A DNA stretch of 64,000 nt from Pterois miles (lineage: Eukaryota > Chordata > Actinopteri > Perciformes > Scorpaenidae). The position numbers were made by a program, and so were the translations under genes. Of this stretch, positions 21,401-34,400 are shown piece after piece. A model generated the notes under the pieces. It saw only the letters and a list, made by a program, of their open reading frames with translations, had not been told where the DNA came from and did no database searches. The stretch covers positions 11,883,001-11,947,000 of the forward strand of contig CAMQGK010000341.1 in NCBI GenBank assembly GCA_947000775.1, written 5' to 3'. Every line of letters starts with the position of its first letter. Position 1 is the first letter of the stretch.

Positions 21401-24400
21401 CGGCCATGCACTGCTCCTTCAGATCGCCTACTCCCATCGGCATGTGCAGAGCTGAAGGCTGCTGGATAATCACTTTGGAGATGATGTTGCCAGGCAACGT
21501 GGAGTAGTTGAGGCCCTCGGGGACCTTCTCATCCTCCTCATCATTGAGGGAAATGCGGGAGAGGGTGCCTGTTATGGTGGCGGCGCGACAAGAGCTCATG
21601 TCTTTGTGGAGTGCTGCGGGGCAGAGTGATACAAGGATTAGTTGGAATGTCTCAAGTAATGAAAGTAGTGTCAGTTTGTCTGAGATTATCCAGCATATGA
21701 GCAAAAGAACAAATTCAAATTAATTCTCAGGATTTTGTGCTGCAGAGGGAAAACTAATGACAGGACAAAATAGCTGTGAGTGTGACATTACACCTAAATG
21801 TTAAGGGACACAACAGCAGGTATCTCTGGAGGATGTAACAGTAAATAAAGTACATCTTCTACCTGTCATACAGCATGTAGCATCTGAATCCTAATTCAGT
21901 GATTGGTGATGACCTTGCAATGCACCAAATATTATATAAGAAGCAGCAGCTATCTATTCAGAAACACCTTCTGGTTATGAGAACACACTGTCCTCCCCAC
22001 TGAATCAGTAGGAATTATGTTGTCTGTTCACAAAAAGCCTGCAAGGAGATTACAAGGACAACAAAAAAGAGCCAACCCTTTTGTTTGTGTCTAAATGCTC
22101 AGTGTGGTCTGAGTCTTTACTCTCATATTGTGTAGGGTGACATTGCAGAATATTGTCTGCAGCTGACAATAATCCCTGTTTGTAAACCACCAACTTAAAC
22201 TCTGTGAGCCCAGAGAGTAATCTGTGGAGAGCATTTCTCTCCGACCACAGCTCTGCTTCACTGTGAATCTGGTCATGATTTATGAATGACACCTGTCTGC
22301 TCGGCCTCTTTGTATCGGGCATGTCCACTTTAGCTTTACAAGACTGCAGAGCATGAAGAGATGTGGGTCAAAAGAGCCAGACAGCCCTTTCCAACTCTTA
22401 ACAAGCTGCATTTCTGAGAGCTCTGAATAGTAGCGGTCAGCTTGGTTATTCCCTGCAGATCCATTTAGGACGTGTCCTTCATCGGTTTTGAAAGTTGGAT
22501 AAGCATAATGCCTTTTGAACATTTAATTTTATTAGATCACACACTCTTCTAACAACAATTACTGTGGCTCTAAAGTAAGAAGAAGCAGACGCAGGAATCA
22601 GGAAGCAAGATTCTCCTCCCACTAGTCTGAGCCGGGGAAGAAAATCCTCCTGAAATGAGACACATAGCACCTACGCACCTATTCTATGACGCCATCAACA
22701 TGCTAATGAAAAACATAATTACAAAGTGCGACTGGCAGACGATGGGAAACGCCGCCGTTATTCACATTTATTGCAGCAAAGCTGAAAATGAATATCCAAC
22801 AGCTCTCTTTATACTGTTTTGTTCTCAGATTAAAGTCAGTGTTTTGGTAACTGTGAAAAAAAAACTCCTGTGGGGATTGTTGGTTGGTTGTTATGTAACC
22901 TCAGCTATTTTTTTTTATTGTCTAACCTCTTTTGGGTTGTTTTTTTTTTTCTTTTTAACATGCAAGGCAAGGAGAATCTTGTTAATAGGAGACCATCTGT
23001 TCTGTACCTGATCGGCAGGCGATGTCCACATCTTTCTCAAAGTCCGTCTGTGGGAGGAGGACAGTAAAAAGGTCAGTATTACTAAGAATAAAGACTTTTA
23101 AAATATGTGTATATATAAAAGAATAGGCATCCTCATGCTGCAAGATTAGGATCAATGATATATGTATATATTTTATTTCCCAGTGCTTTAGAAAAATGCA
23201 AAGCAGCATCCTAACAATATATCAATAACACATCTATGGAAAAAAAAACTGCAGCAGCTGGGAAGAATATTTGTGCTCTGTGCTAATGTGAATTGAACCA
23301 AGGGGCCTTGACACCATTCTGCTATCATGAAAACTATTTCACTCCGCCTCGTATTAGAATACTAATGGTAGATCATTGCTGTGATGTGCCAGTGGCGTTG
23401 TCGCGCTAGATGAAGAGGACTGGTGTCTCATTTCAAAGGTCAGGCTAGGAACAGTCCTCTATTACCCCGCGAGAGGAAATGAGGGGGATGGGAGGGAGAT
23501 GCATGGCAAACATGGACAGTAAGTTCAATCAAATGGAAATAAAGGATTGGGCTCAGGGCCTAAGAAAATCAAAGGGAACTAATGCCATTTATCAGAGGGC
23601 CGAGTGTCTACCCTGCATGTAATTGCAGCTTTGCAAGAGCGTTGTGTGGAAAATTATAAACCTATGGGAAACAATGCTTTGTGTTTTAGAGGCCACATTA
23701 AACTGAATAATAATGAATAATAATAAAAAATAACATGAAAAGCACAAGTTAAATTGAGGTCAATGGAGAACAAGGAGGTTAGTGAGTGCATTATAAATAA
23801 ACAGGGAACATTGGGTCTTCTTAAATTAGAGAGGATCTAATGGTTACAGTGGGCGACTGTGCCTACCATTATCTGTGCATGCCCATTAGGGAAGGTTCCT
23901 GTTGCATCACCGCTGATTGGGTCTTGGCAGTTTCTGAGCCGACATCTGAAAGCATCTTGGACCTAAAGACAGGGGGAAGCAGTTTGATGTGTTTATGTTT
24001 TGTTAAAGATAATGCAGATGAAGATCTGTGCACTAATAAAGTCCCATCGACGCTCCGGCCCACATTCAACCTGAGAAAAGGTCTAATCAGAACCAGAATA
24101 ACTGACAACACCCGTGTGCGTGTGCAGAGGCTTTAAGGTGGTTAAGCTCTGGAGCAAATCATCTCCAATTTAACCTGCGACTGAGTAAATCTACTCCCTG
24201 CAACTTTAAAAAATAAATGTGAGGATGTACGTGGTGATCGTATCTCCATTTAAACAAAGATCATGAAACCTACCTCTCTCCGCAGGATACAGTGCACCAT
24301 CACGATGACAAAACCCTGCAGCGAGTCAAAGACGGCGAAGAGGATCTGAAAGAGGATGGAGCGCTTGTCTGTCATGGCAAGCACTGCAGACATCCAGGTC

Positions 24401-27400
24401 AACGCCAGCAGAGGTAGGACGACACAGGAACTCCACAGGGACGCCCTGAGAGAAGGAAGGGGAGGATTGTGTAGAGGAAATGAAAGCAAGCAAATTGGTG
24501 CAGATGACACGATAAAGTCTGGAGAGACGTCTCCATTTTTTTTTGCCACTCCAGGGTTTTCATGTGCATGCTGGTAATGTAAGCGCATCTCTAAAATAAG
24601 CATGTAACATGGCATGTTTACAGTACAAGACATTCCTACATTGCAGCTCCGATGCTCTGTGGATGTAACAGCAACATCACTTTAAGCTGCAGTGGACTGC
24701 AAGGTCTAAATTGTAGAGGTGGACACGCTGTACATGCAGAGACTCCCTGTAGCATCGTCTTATTGATTCAGAGACACTGACAGGCACTTACATTGCATTG
24801 CTAGCTGTAGTTGCTGATAAAGCAGTTGTTGATACAACACCACATTTGGCACACTTGAGAGTTAATCCTGTATGCGGCTCACTCATCTGTCTGTGGGACA
24901 TAGAGACAACAGCATGACAAACAACGCTAACAGCCACTACCACCGACTTCAAATTCTCCCCCGCCATATTAGCAAACAGCAGCCAATGTGTGGGCGCTTT
25001 AATGATTTTCATCTTGGACTGATTCTGCCAAAGAAATATGAAGCCATGTCGTTCCCGAGAGAGATCTGACCTCTTTATGTTTATGCCTCTAATTTTCCTT
25101 TTCAACAGCAAGAAAAGGAGGTCTAAATCTCCATATGTGTATGTGTATAAAAACATCTAAACATGTTTGTATTTTTGCATGAAGAAAAATGCTTAGAAGA
25201 AAAACGAGGTACTAACAAGGACGTGCTGTCATACCCTGCTCGGTGCTTCAGCTTCTTGTCCAGTATGCCATCTCTGGACACTAGTTTATTAAACACCAAG
25301 ATACCGATCACCATGTTGACCTGTTGATAGGAAGGGAACAGCAATATTAGGTTTTAAATAAGTCATCTGCAACAACCAATGTTGAATTTAATTTCCCAGC
25401 TTGACATTCTACATGGCAGCCTGTGATTTAATGTCATTATCCTGCGGGGCGTTTTTTTTCTTTTTCCTCCTCCTCCTGAGCTTTGACCTCTAGCTTCTAT
25501 TGTTTGCTCATCTCTGTGACATTTCAGCCAATGGATGAGGCATGCTGCGGATACTCAGCCCAGCACAACAGCTTTTAGAAAAGATCTGCTTGACAAGAAA
25601 GGCTTGCCTTCTCAAAGGCACCTTCTCCTATTATTAGCAGCACCTAGGCCAACAGAAAACTGAAGATTTACAGCAGCTGGGTGGAAAAAGTCGTTAAAAT
25701 ATTCTGCTATTTCAAAATCCCCTCTAGCGGAGATAAAGAGCTCATGAAGTATTTATACAAATACATTTGGGGAAGTTTTTCTTCAACACGCTTTGTGTGT
25801 GAGAGACATATTATATTATACATTATGATGTATCAATACAGTGATAACAGCAGTATGGTGTTCCTGCTCACTGCAGTACTTTCTGACACTTTTTGCAGAG
25901 ATTATCTCGTGTTCCTCTGAGGTTCGTCACAAATGACAGCACAGCAAGACTTCAAGTCTCAAAACTCAGAGCTCAAACTAAGACGTTTAGTCGTTTAAAA
26001 AAAAAAAAAAAAAATTGACATAATTTTATTATTATTTCTAATCCCACCACAGAACAGAGGTTTGACAATGAAAACTATTACTCAGTATTCACTGTTCTCC
26101 GTCCCTCTGACACAGACTTAGTGATTTGCATAATCACTTTCTTTGTGTAATTTCCTCTGTACAACAATGTAAATAGGAGATGATTAAAATACCCCGTATA
26201 TTAGATTCTGAACAAATCTAATGCATTAATACTTTATAACCTCACAGCTACATGGAGCGCCATTATGGTAAATGAAAGGGAATTGCTTGAGCACATTGCC
26301 TGACGGGACGCTCATTACTTTGACTTTGAAAGTATGTTCCTCCTGTTAGGCATTTCTTAGCAACATTTGGTCGAGTTTCAACAATTTGTACCACATTGAT
26401 GCTGTATCACTGTGCGCGTCTTGTTATTATTTTTTTATTATTAGAATTATTTATAAAGAAGATTGAACGCGATAACTGCAATTACACACTGTACAGGGTT
26501 TTTTGTAGTTTTTCTTTGCTGTAACTCTACATTTCCCAAGTATTCTCAACATCTAAAAGTCAAAACAGCATGTTATGAATGAAACGTACCAGAACAACGG
26601 CAGCTGCAGGTCCAACAAAGGCATACAGGAGCCCACCCTCCAACGACAACCAACAGCTGCAGGGGAGAACAGGAAAAAAAAAACAAAACACTTAACTCCC
26701 ACCAAGACATTAACATCCAAGTTAATGGCGCACACCAGAGTACAATTGTATTTCCCTCAATTGTCAGGAGAGAGGTGCCATATGCTGTAAGTCTATTCCA
26801 AAGTTTCACGGGGTAATAAAATGCTAAAGAGATTTTAAGCAGTGTTTATGCATCTGGTATCCAGCAGGGATACAACTCACACAGAATTGGGGTCTCACTG
26901 CGCTATTTTGAAATCTGATTGGGTTCAGGGGACTTTGTTTATGGCAGTATTTAAGATAAGTAAGTCACTGCAGGAGCACTTCATCATTACGCTTAAGTGT
27001 TACCATGAACGTACTGTGTGTGCGCTGAATAATAACTACAGATAAAAAAAGACTCACTATAAGGGTGTCCCATAGCCCTTTGTTTTGGTGAATCCCATTG
27101 AAACAGCAACCACCAAAGCTGGTAATCCTTAAAAAAGAGAAAACAATCAATAGTTAGTCGAGCAGTTCTTGTTCTTGTCAGAATTGCAGCTGGATTCACT
27201 CGCACGGGACTATACAATCTGAGAGTATATGACCAGCTCTATGCATTTCAATATTTCAGTCAACAAGCTGTACGTTACTCCATTCAGTAGCAGAGGAGAA
27301 CAGACTGTACTGTGCTTTTACAAAATGGCAGAAGCAACAGCAGCAGCGGTGCATCGAGTCCAGAAATCCATGTAGTGAAATTTCATCACTGTACTGTAAG

Positions 27401-30400
27401 AAATGTATCTGTCTTTTTATATGAAGGGATTTTTTTTCACTGTATGGCTCCTCATTATAGATTGCTGTAATGGATTTGGTCCTCCTTACTACCGTGTGCT
27501 CAGAATATTAATGCTTTTTGCTCTCGGAGCAGCGCAGGCAGGTGCTATTGATGTAATCAGTTTCCTGGAGGCACGAGGCGAAGACCCCGTGGCCATCCGG
27601 TGCCTCTCTGCAGTGCTGAAGAGGTAAAGAGTGCCGAGTGTACACAAGCATGTCATGAATCACCGACAGCCTGGCGGAGACGCCGCACTTCAAACAGGCT
27701 GAATTAAGAGACAACAGGTAGCGCGTGTTGAGCGTCGCTTTGGAAATCAGTTTTCAAAATGTTTTTTTTGTCTTCCGTTTGAATACAGGTAGTAATCTGA
27801 AGAGGATTAGAGTGCATTTTATTTTGTAAAAATAGCGTTCATATTACGTAATGCATTTTTATTGTCACACAACAAGACATTGATCGTGTTATCTATCATC
27901 AAATCGTCTGTTTGATTTTTGTGTTTTTTGAGAAATCCATGTGAGTGTAGAACAGCCTTTGTCCATTTTTTTTTTTTATTGCAGCAGCAGCAGCAAGCGG
28001 TGGCACTGCAATGACTAAGAGAGCCTTGTTTGTTGCTAGGTAACAAGAAGAATGAGTGTGGGCTCTTTCATAATCAAATAGATTTTTTTAAAGGAGCGAT
28101 TTCTAGCAGTCTGTAAGAAAGAAACCTTTGGATGAGGATTCAGACTGACATTTTTTAACGAAGAAAGAACTTAAATCCTCCAAATTTTGATACAGATTTT
28201 TTTTTTTTTGGCTGCCTGTGTTTATTGACAGATATGTACAATGGTCATTTTATTGTGATGTGAGTGTGGGAGGCAGGAGGAACTTAATTATCTGACTGAT
28301 TCAGATCTGTCGCGATATGGTTAATAAATATATTATATTGGCTCATACCTGTATTTGCATTTACAAATGATTAAACATTAGACTTAGGGAAGGATTTCAG
28401 AATAATCTCACTGCAGAGCATATCAATTCCCCACAGTTTACCTTTGCAAATGTTTCATTTTCCTGAACACCATGTCTGAGGCTTTTTAGATAAAATGAAT
28501 TCTGCTGCAGTGTACGTAAATGCTCAGCTCACGCCCTCCTTATCAGACATAAGGTCATCGCAAACTGCTACGGGAGAGCCGCCGAACAAGTCTGTCTACC
28601 GCCCGCTGCTCAAGGCCGGTCCATTTACCCAGCCCTAGAGAGCTTGACTGGAGCACAAAAGCATCACAACAAAGAGCCTGATAGGATGAGGTTCTGGCCG
28701 TCTCACAGAGCGGATGGAAAGAGATACTTGGAAAGACACCTTGGCCAGAGACCTTGAGAGGAAAATGGCAGCTGCGAGGGATGATGGGAGATAATGAAGA
28801 GGTTTAGGGAAACATGCTGCTTAGCTTACTTACCCCAGCCCAGACACAGAAAGCGCTTGCGGATGAGCCTGGTCCGAACCTTTCCCGTCACTGCCATGTA
28901 GGACTGCCAGGCCTCGGTGAGGACCCAGCAGAACGACGCCAGGAAGAAGAAGTGCAGGAAGGCTGTCGTCATTATGCAGACACCCTAATAACACAAGGGT
29001 CAGAAAGAGATGCATTCAGTGACTGTGGGTTCAAACATTGCTTCACAGAAATGCAGCTAGAAAAGCATTACAAAAGCAATATAAAAATCAGGACTGTCAA
29101 AGTTAACGCATCAACGCAAATTCATTTTAACACCACTAACTTCTTTAACCCATTAATGCAACTTGCGATTTTTAGGTTGTAGCGGTCTCAGTTTTAACGT
29201 TGGATTGAAAATGCTGCTGTCGTATGAAACTAGAAAACCTAGGGAATAATTTAACCACGTCATACTAGGTTGTCGGGGAGGAGGCTAAATAATGCTCCAA
29301 ACATACACTACATTTCGGCAAGGAAAAACTGGCGAGGAAAAACTTGGCCAAGGGACCTCTGACCTCAAGATGTGTGAATGAAAATGGGTTCTCTGGGTAC
29401 CCACGAGTCTCCCCTCTACAGACATGCCCACTTTATGATAATCACATGCAGTTTGGGGCAAGTCATAGTCAGGTTCAAGTTCAGCTTGCCATGTTATGAT
29501 TTGAGCATATTTTTTATGCTAAATGCAGTACCTGTGAGGGTCTCTGGACAATATTTGTCATTGTTTTGTATTTTTAATTGATTTCCAATGCTAAATATAT
29601 ACATACAGGTGCACAGACCAAGCATATTTGCCAACTCCATGTTGATACAAGTATTAAATACCGACAAAACTCCCTTTCATGTATGTTTTGAACAGATAAA
29701 AAATGTGTGATTCATTTGCGATGAAATGTTTTAATCGATTGACAGCACTAATAAAAATAGTGGTGCATAATGAAAACAAATGCACCAGATTCCACAAGTA
29801 CAAATCGATTCTATTGACATTTCTTCATTTCCTTGAACTATTCTTGCTGCACTGACTGTCTAGACCATCCACTGAAGTACCGTCCTGTGCAGTGAATGAA
29901 ACAAAGCGTTTAAACCGTAACAACAGAGGTGGCAATTGTAGTAAAGATCAGAGCCGGGCTAGGTGACACATGGTGTAGCATACCTCTGCACTAACACTCA
30001 TTAGTATGCTGGGGATCCCACCTGGAGGCATGTGAGCCAAGGTCAACTGTTTTACACAATAGGGAGGGGAGCAAAACACACAACACTGCTTAAAACAATA
30101 CAGAACGCATGCAGCCGATTGCATTCAAGCTCCACAATGTAGCAGTCAGCTTCATTAGCTTGTCCCCATCTTTGTTCCCATGGAGAGGCATCTCCAAAAC
30201 GTGATTGTTTAGGAGAGGATTAGAAATAAAGAAGTATCCTGGAGAATCTTGTCATTGCATGCTGACATTTGTGAGTGAGAAGAGATTAAGCTTCTTTCTT
30301 TTCTCCAGTTCAGATTGTTTGCAGTGTGAAGCCACAGTAATCTGAGCGACGCCGCACAAAGAGGGAAAGATTGAAGTGTATCATCTCGTCCCAGGGCGTC

Positions 30401-31390
30401 CACACCATACTGTGAGATCTGCCATACGCTTTACATCCCCACGGAGAAAACCACACTAAATCCATCCATCCCCCGTAGTGTTCATGGGGTTCACACGAGA
30501 CAGTAATCCTGCATTACCTCATGTGCGAGAAGCGGGGAATCCTGCTTACCTACAGCCACGAGGGATAGCAATTACGTAAACCTAAATATCAGAGCTCCTG
30601 TAGGATGCATTCAGGTCCAGTACATATGTCATAAAGCCAAACTCTCAATGTGTTTGATACTTAAATGTGATGATCAGGTCTTTAATGGCCAACTTTAAAG
30701 AGGACCTATTATGCTCATTTTCAGGTGCATACTGAATGCTTTACTTTTCAACTGAACCAAACTTGCTCTGTTTGATGGCAAAGTGTTTCTGTGGGGGAGA
30801 GCAACTCCCTTCAGTGTGGACTTTGAGCTTTGTAACTTTGCAGACGTTTTACATTCACAAAAAAAAAGCTCAAAAGCACAATAGCTTCCCTTTAAAGAAC
30901 AGCTGTGTATTTATGAGTAGCTCATAAAATAGATTAACCCTGCTTTTATTAATAGCATTTAATATTTAATATATACTCTAAGTGGCAACAACATACTACA
31001 GGAGCAGCAATGTCACATTTATAGTGCGCTAAACTTACATTTTAACCAGGAAAATCTCTTTCTCTAACACATGACTACAACACGTCATGGATCCTGCTAA
31101 GTCAGTTCAACATGCACTAATTTAAGCACCTTGTTAATGTTATAACATACAATAAGATGAGTCTGCTTTGACAGACATTTATATTTTTAGAAATGTTTAA
31201 ATAAATGTCCCATAGGTAACAGACGCAGACTCATTTTAACAACACTTTGGAGCTGTTAATGTCGCAGGGATGGAAATATCAAAGCGACGCATCAAATCAA
31301 AGTACGTGAAGCTCCCATGACACATTGCCACCTGGCCATGTGGTAATTACAGGTGTGTACAGCTGCTTTTGTGGAAATCAACCCCCCCCC

Positions 31391-31431
<41 letters not shown>

Positions 31432-34400
31432 GCTGTGGGTGCTATAAATCTTTTGTTTAATAAGCTTTGAGTAAAAAATAGCATTTTCTGAGCTATTTCA
31501 TAGCTACATACTGCCTACTTCTGGGATGTTCCTTGTGGATTCATGAATTCAGGGGCCTGTATGTCAGCAGACAGTTGTGCTGCATGTTACTGGATAAATA
31601 TGGCAAATCAGTGACAAAAATCTTTAGAAAAAAACCCAAAATTTTCACAAGATTTTTCCGTGAAGGGGAAACCATGTGGGTCTGTCACACAGCAAATACA
31701 CTGCCTGTTCATCCAGAGCTAATTCTAGCGTTGCTGTTGCTCGTGTGCTGTCCAAGGTGCTGAAAATAGAGCCTGCCTTGTTTCCTGGAAACAGGTCATA
31801 TGCAACCGTTACGTTTCACGGTTCACTCGTGGTGCCTGCTGTATACCATCCAGTCTCATTAGTCCCCAAATATAAAAACTGTGTATTTAAAAAAAGAGAG
31901 AAAGGTATATTATGAGGACGTTAGGCGGTCACACGAAAACAAGGTTGAAATCTAGAGTTCACACTGCCCTTTAGAAAGACAAATGCCTGGAGATGTTGAG
32001 CACACTGTAAGTATCCATGGAAACAGAGGAGCTGAGGAAGGGACCACATTAAAACATAGCAGAGCTGATAGACATGAAGGTAAGGGTAGGGGCTGACAGA
32101 GTATACTTCAAGTCAGTTCAATAACTACAGTTTAAAGGTCAGGGCATGAAATTTGAAGAATTTCTTACTAAATGCAGACTAAAAGGTCTGGGCCAAGACT
32201 AGATGCTCTGTATATTAGAAACCGAAAGCCTAACTGCCGTGAACTGTTGCACACTTCGCTTCATAATGCACTGACAGGACATGGTGCAGCAACATATTAT
32301 TGAAGAAAAACATTAAAAGGGATTTGCTTATAACAAGGCTGAGAACCCCGTCTTTCGTAATTGGATTGAACTAATGTTGACATGGTGATTAAATTATTTT
32401 CCTCCAGGCATTTTTTATTTGCCAATCCAAATTTATTATTTAGTTGTTTACAATATTAACAGATTCATTAATTGGTTGTATTGGTCCAGTGGGAGCATGA
32501 TTTAACAATTAGCTTGTTCGGGAGAAGCACATTAATTACTGTATATTCTGCGAAGATCTACATCATTGTTTAAAATTTTGCAGAAGAATCTGAACCAGAC
32601 CTTACAACACTGAATCAGTGTGGGAGGAGGAGGCTGTTTTTTCTGATTGAAGCACCCTCCTTTTGAATCAAGCAACAAGTGCTCCAGTGCTTTATACAGT
32701 AGGCGCTTGGGCGGAGGATATTAAAAATGGCCAACAACACAGTGGTGGTGGCAAAGTGTTGTTGAACTGGAGAGAAACACTGAACAAAATGCATCAACTT
32801 TTGCTCCACTAGAGTCAGAAAATGGCTACTTCTGCCTATGTAACACTATTAAGAAACAATGCTTAAAACCTCACCAGAGTTCCTGTCATCATCTGCCAAG
32901 TGTGTAGGAATGATGTTCATTTTGCATAATTCAATTCATCAATCACTTAGAAAGTTTAAGGTTTGACTAGAAGGCAGGAGTTAATTAAATCTCTCGTTGC
33001 TGCACCTCTCCATAAGGGAGGTCAAGCTTTGTGTACTAAAAATAAACTATTGCTCAAATGTGCGTATTGCAGCTACTGCATGTGTAATATACAGTGCAGT
33101 ATACTGTATGCCCTTGAGCATGTTTCATATTGACATCTTGTATGAATATGTAGGAATGAAAAATCCTCAAAATGGTCAGTATGAAACATAGAGGGGCTGA
33201 ATTTACAAATATGAGAATTACAGAAGATATTTAATTCAAATTGAGAGGCTATGCATAATTATAAGGATATGAATTTTTGAGCTTTGATAAGCTATCTGTG
33301 TTTAAACAATCTAGTGACGCACCAGGATGCTTAGGTGGCCAGATAACGGCAGATAAGGTTTGTTTAAAGAAGAAATGACCAGATGACTTTATGACATGTT
33401 CGTTTCTAGTTTTATACCATTTTATAAAAGCTAACCGTTTGTCTGGTGATGTTGTGTTGACACACAGTCGACCCTGGATACCCTGACTTCCACCCACTTA
33501 ATGTATAATACATTTCTACTCATTATAGGAGGAACATTTTACAGAAAGTCTCCAAGGCTCCCTAATTCTACTTTCCCCAGCAAAACCGACAGTGTATGCT
33601 TACTCTTTGTCTTCTATCTATAAACCGAGATGAACAACGACAGAGGACAAAGGAAAAAGCACAGGCAAAGGTGACTCACTGACTTCCTGCTCCCAGAGGA
33701 CACCTCCACACCAAAGAGATGATTTCTATTAGACGATGAGCAACTCTGAATCCACTAACAGTGGAGCCAATTATGTGCACTTCTTACAAGAGATGGAGGA
33801 AAAACAAGTGAGCCAGTGTCAGGCAGCATGGCAATTAAACCCACACAGGGGCTATGTTTTCTCCTCCTGCCGGCCTACCACTCAAACACTGTGTGTCTGA
33901 TCAAACACATGAAAATATTTCTCAAATATTATTACAACAGGAGAGATGCAGTCAAGACAGAACAAAGGGAAATTAGCGATAAATTCACAGCTTTCTAAAC
34001 CTGACTGAACCAACAACGTGTCTCACTATTGTTGATGACGAGCTTCGTAGTATAAAGATTGGGCTGTTGAGGCTGTGAGAAAATAATAAACTGGCAAAAT
34101 ACTAATTTAGCTATTTGAGAACCTATAATTTAAATGAATCCCATTTTCTATCTTTTATGCTTTAAAACAATATAATCTATAAGCGTTTTGTACATCCACT
34201 TACATCCACATAATTAAATTATACTTTTGATTTTCTCTACGTTAAAAAAACAACAAAAAACTTTATTGGTCATGTGTATATATGCAGAGGCAACATTAAG
34301 CATTTAAAACTGCAGAAGTGAATAATTAAACCTGCATTATTAATTTTTTTTGGCTACTTGGGTGCAGCGCAACAAGCTATAAACACAATACTGACATATT

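Noticed and set aside
21147..21455. Open frames antisense and shifted over the large adgrb3 tail exon
   Set aside because: They are shadows of a GC-rich coding exon whose minus-strand frame matches BAI3.
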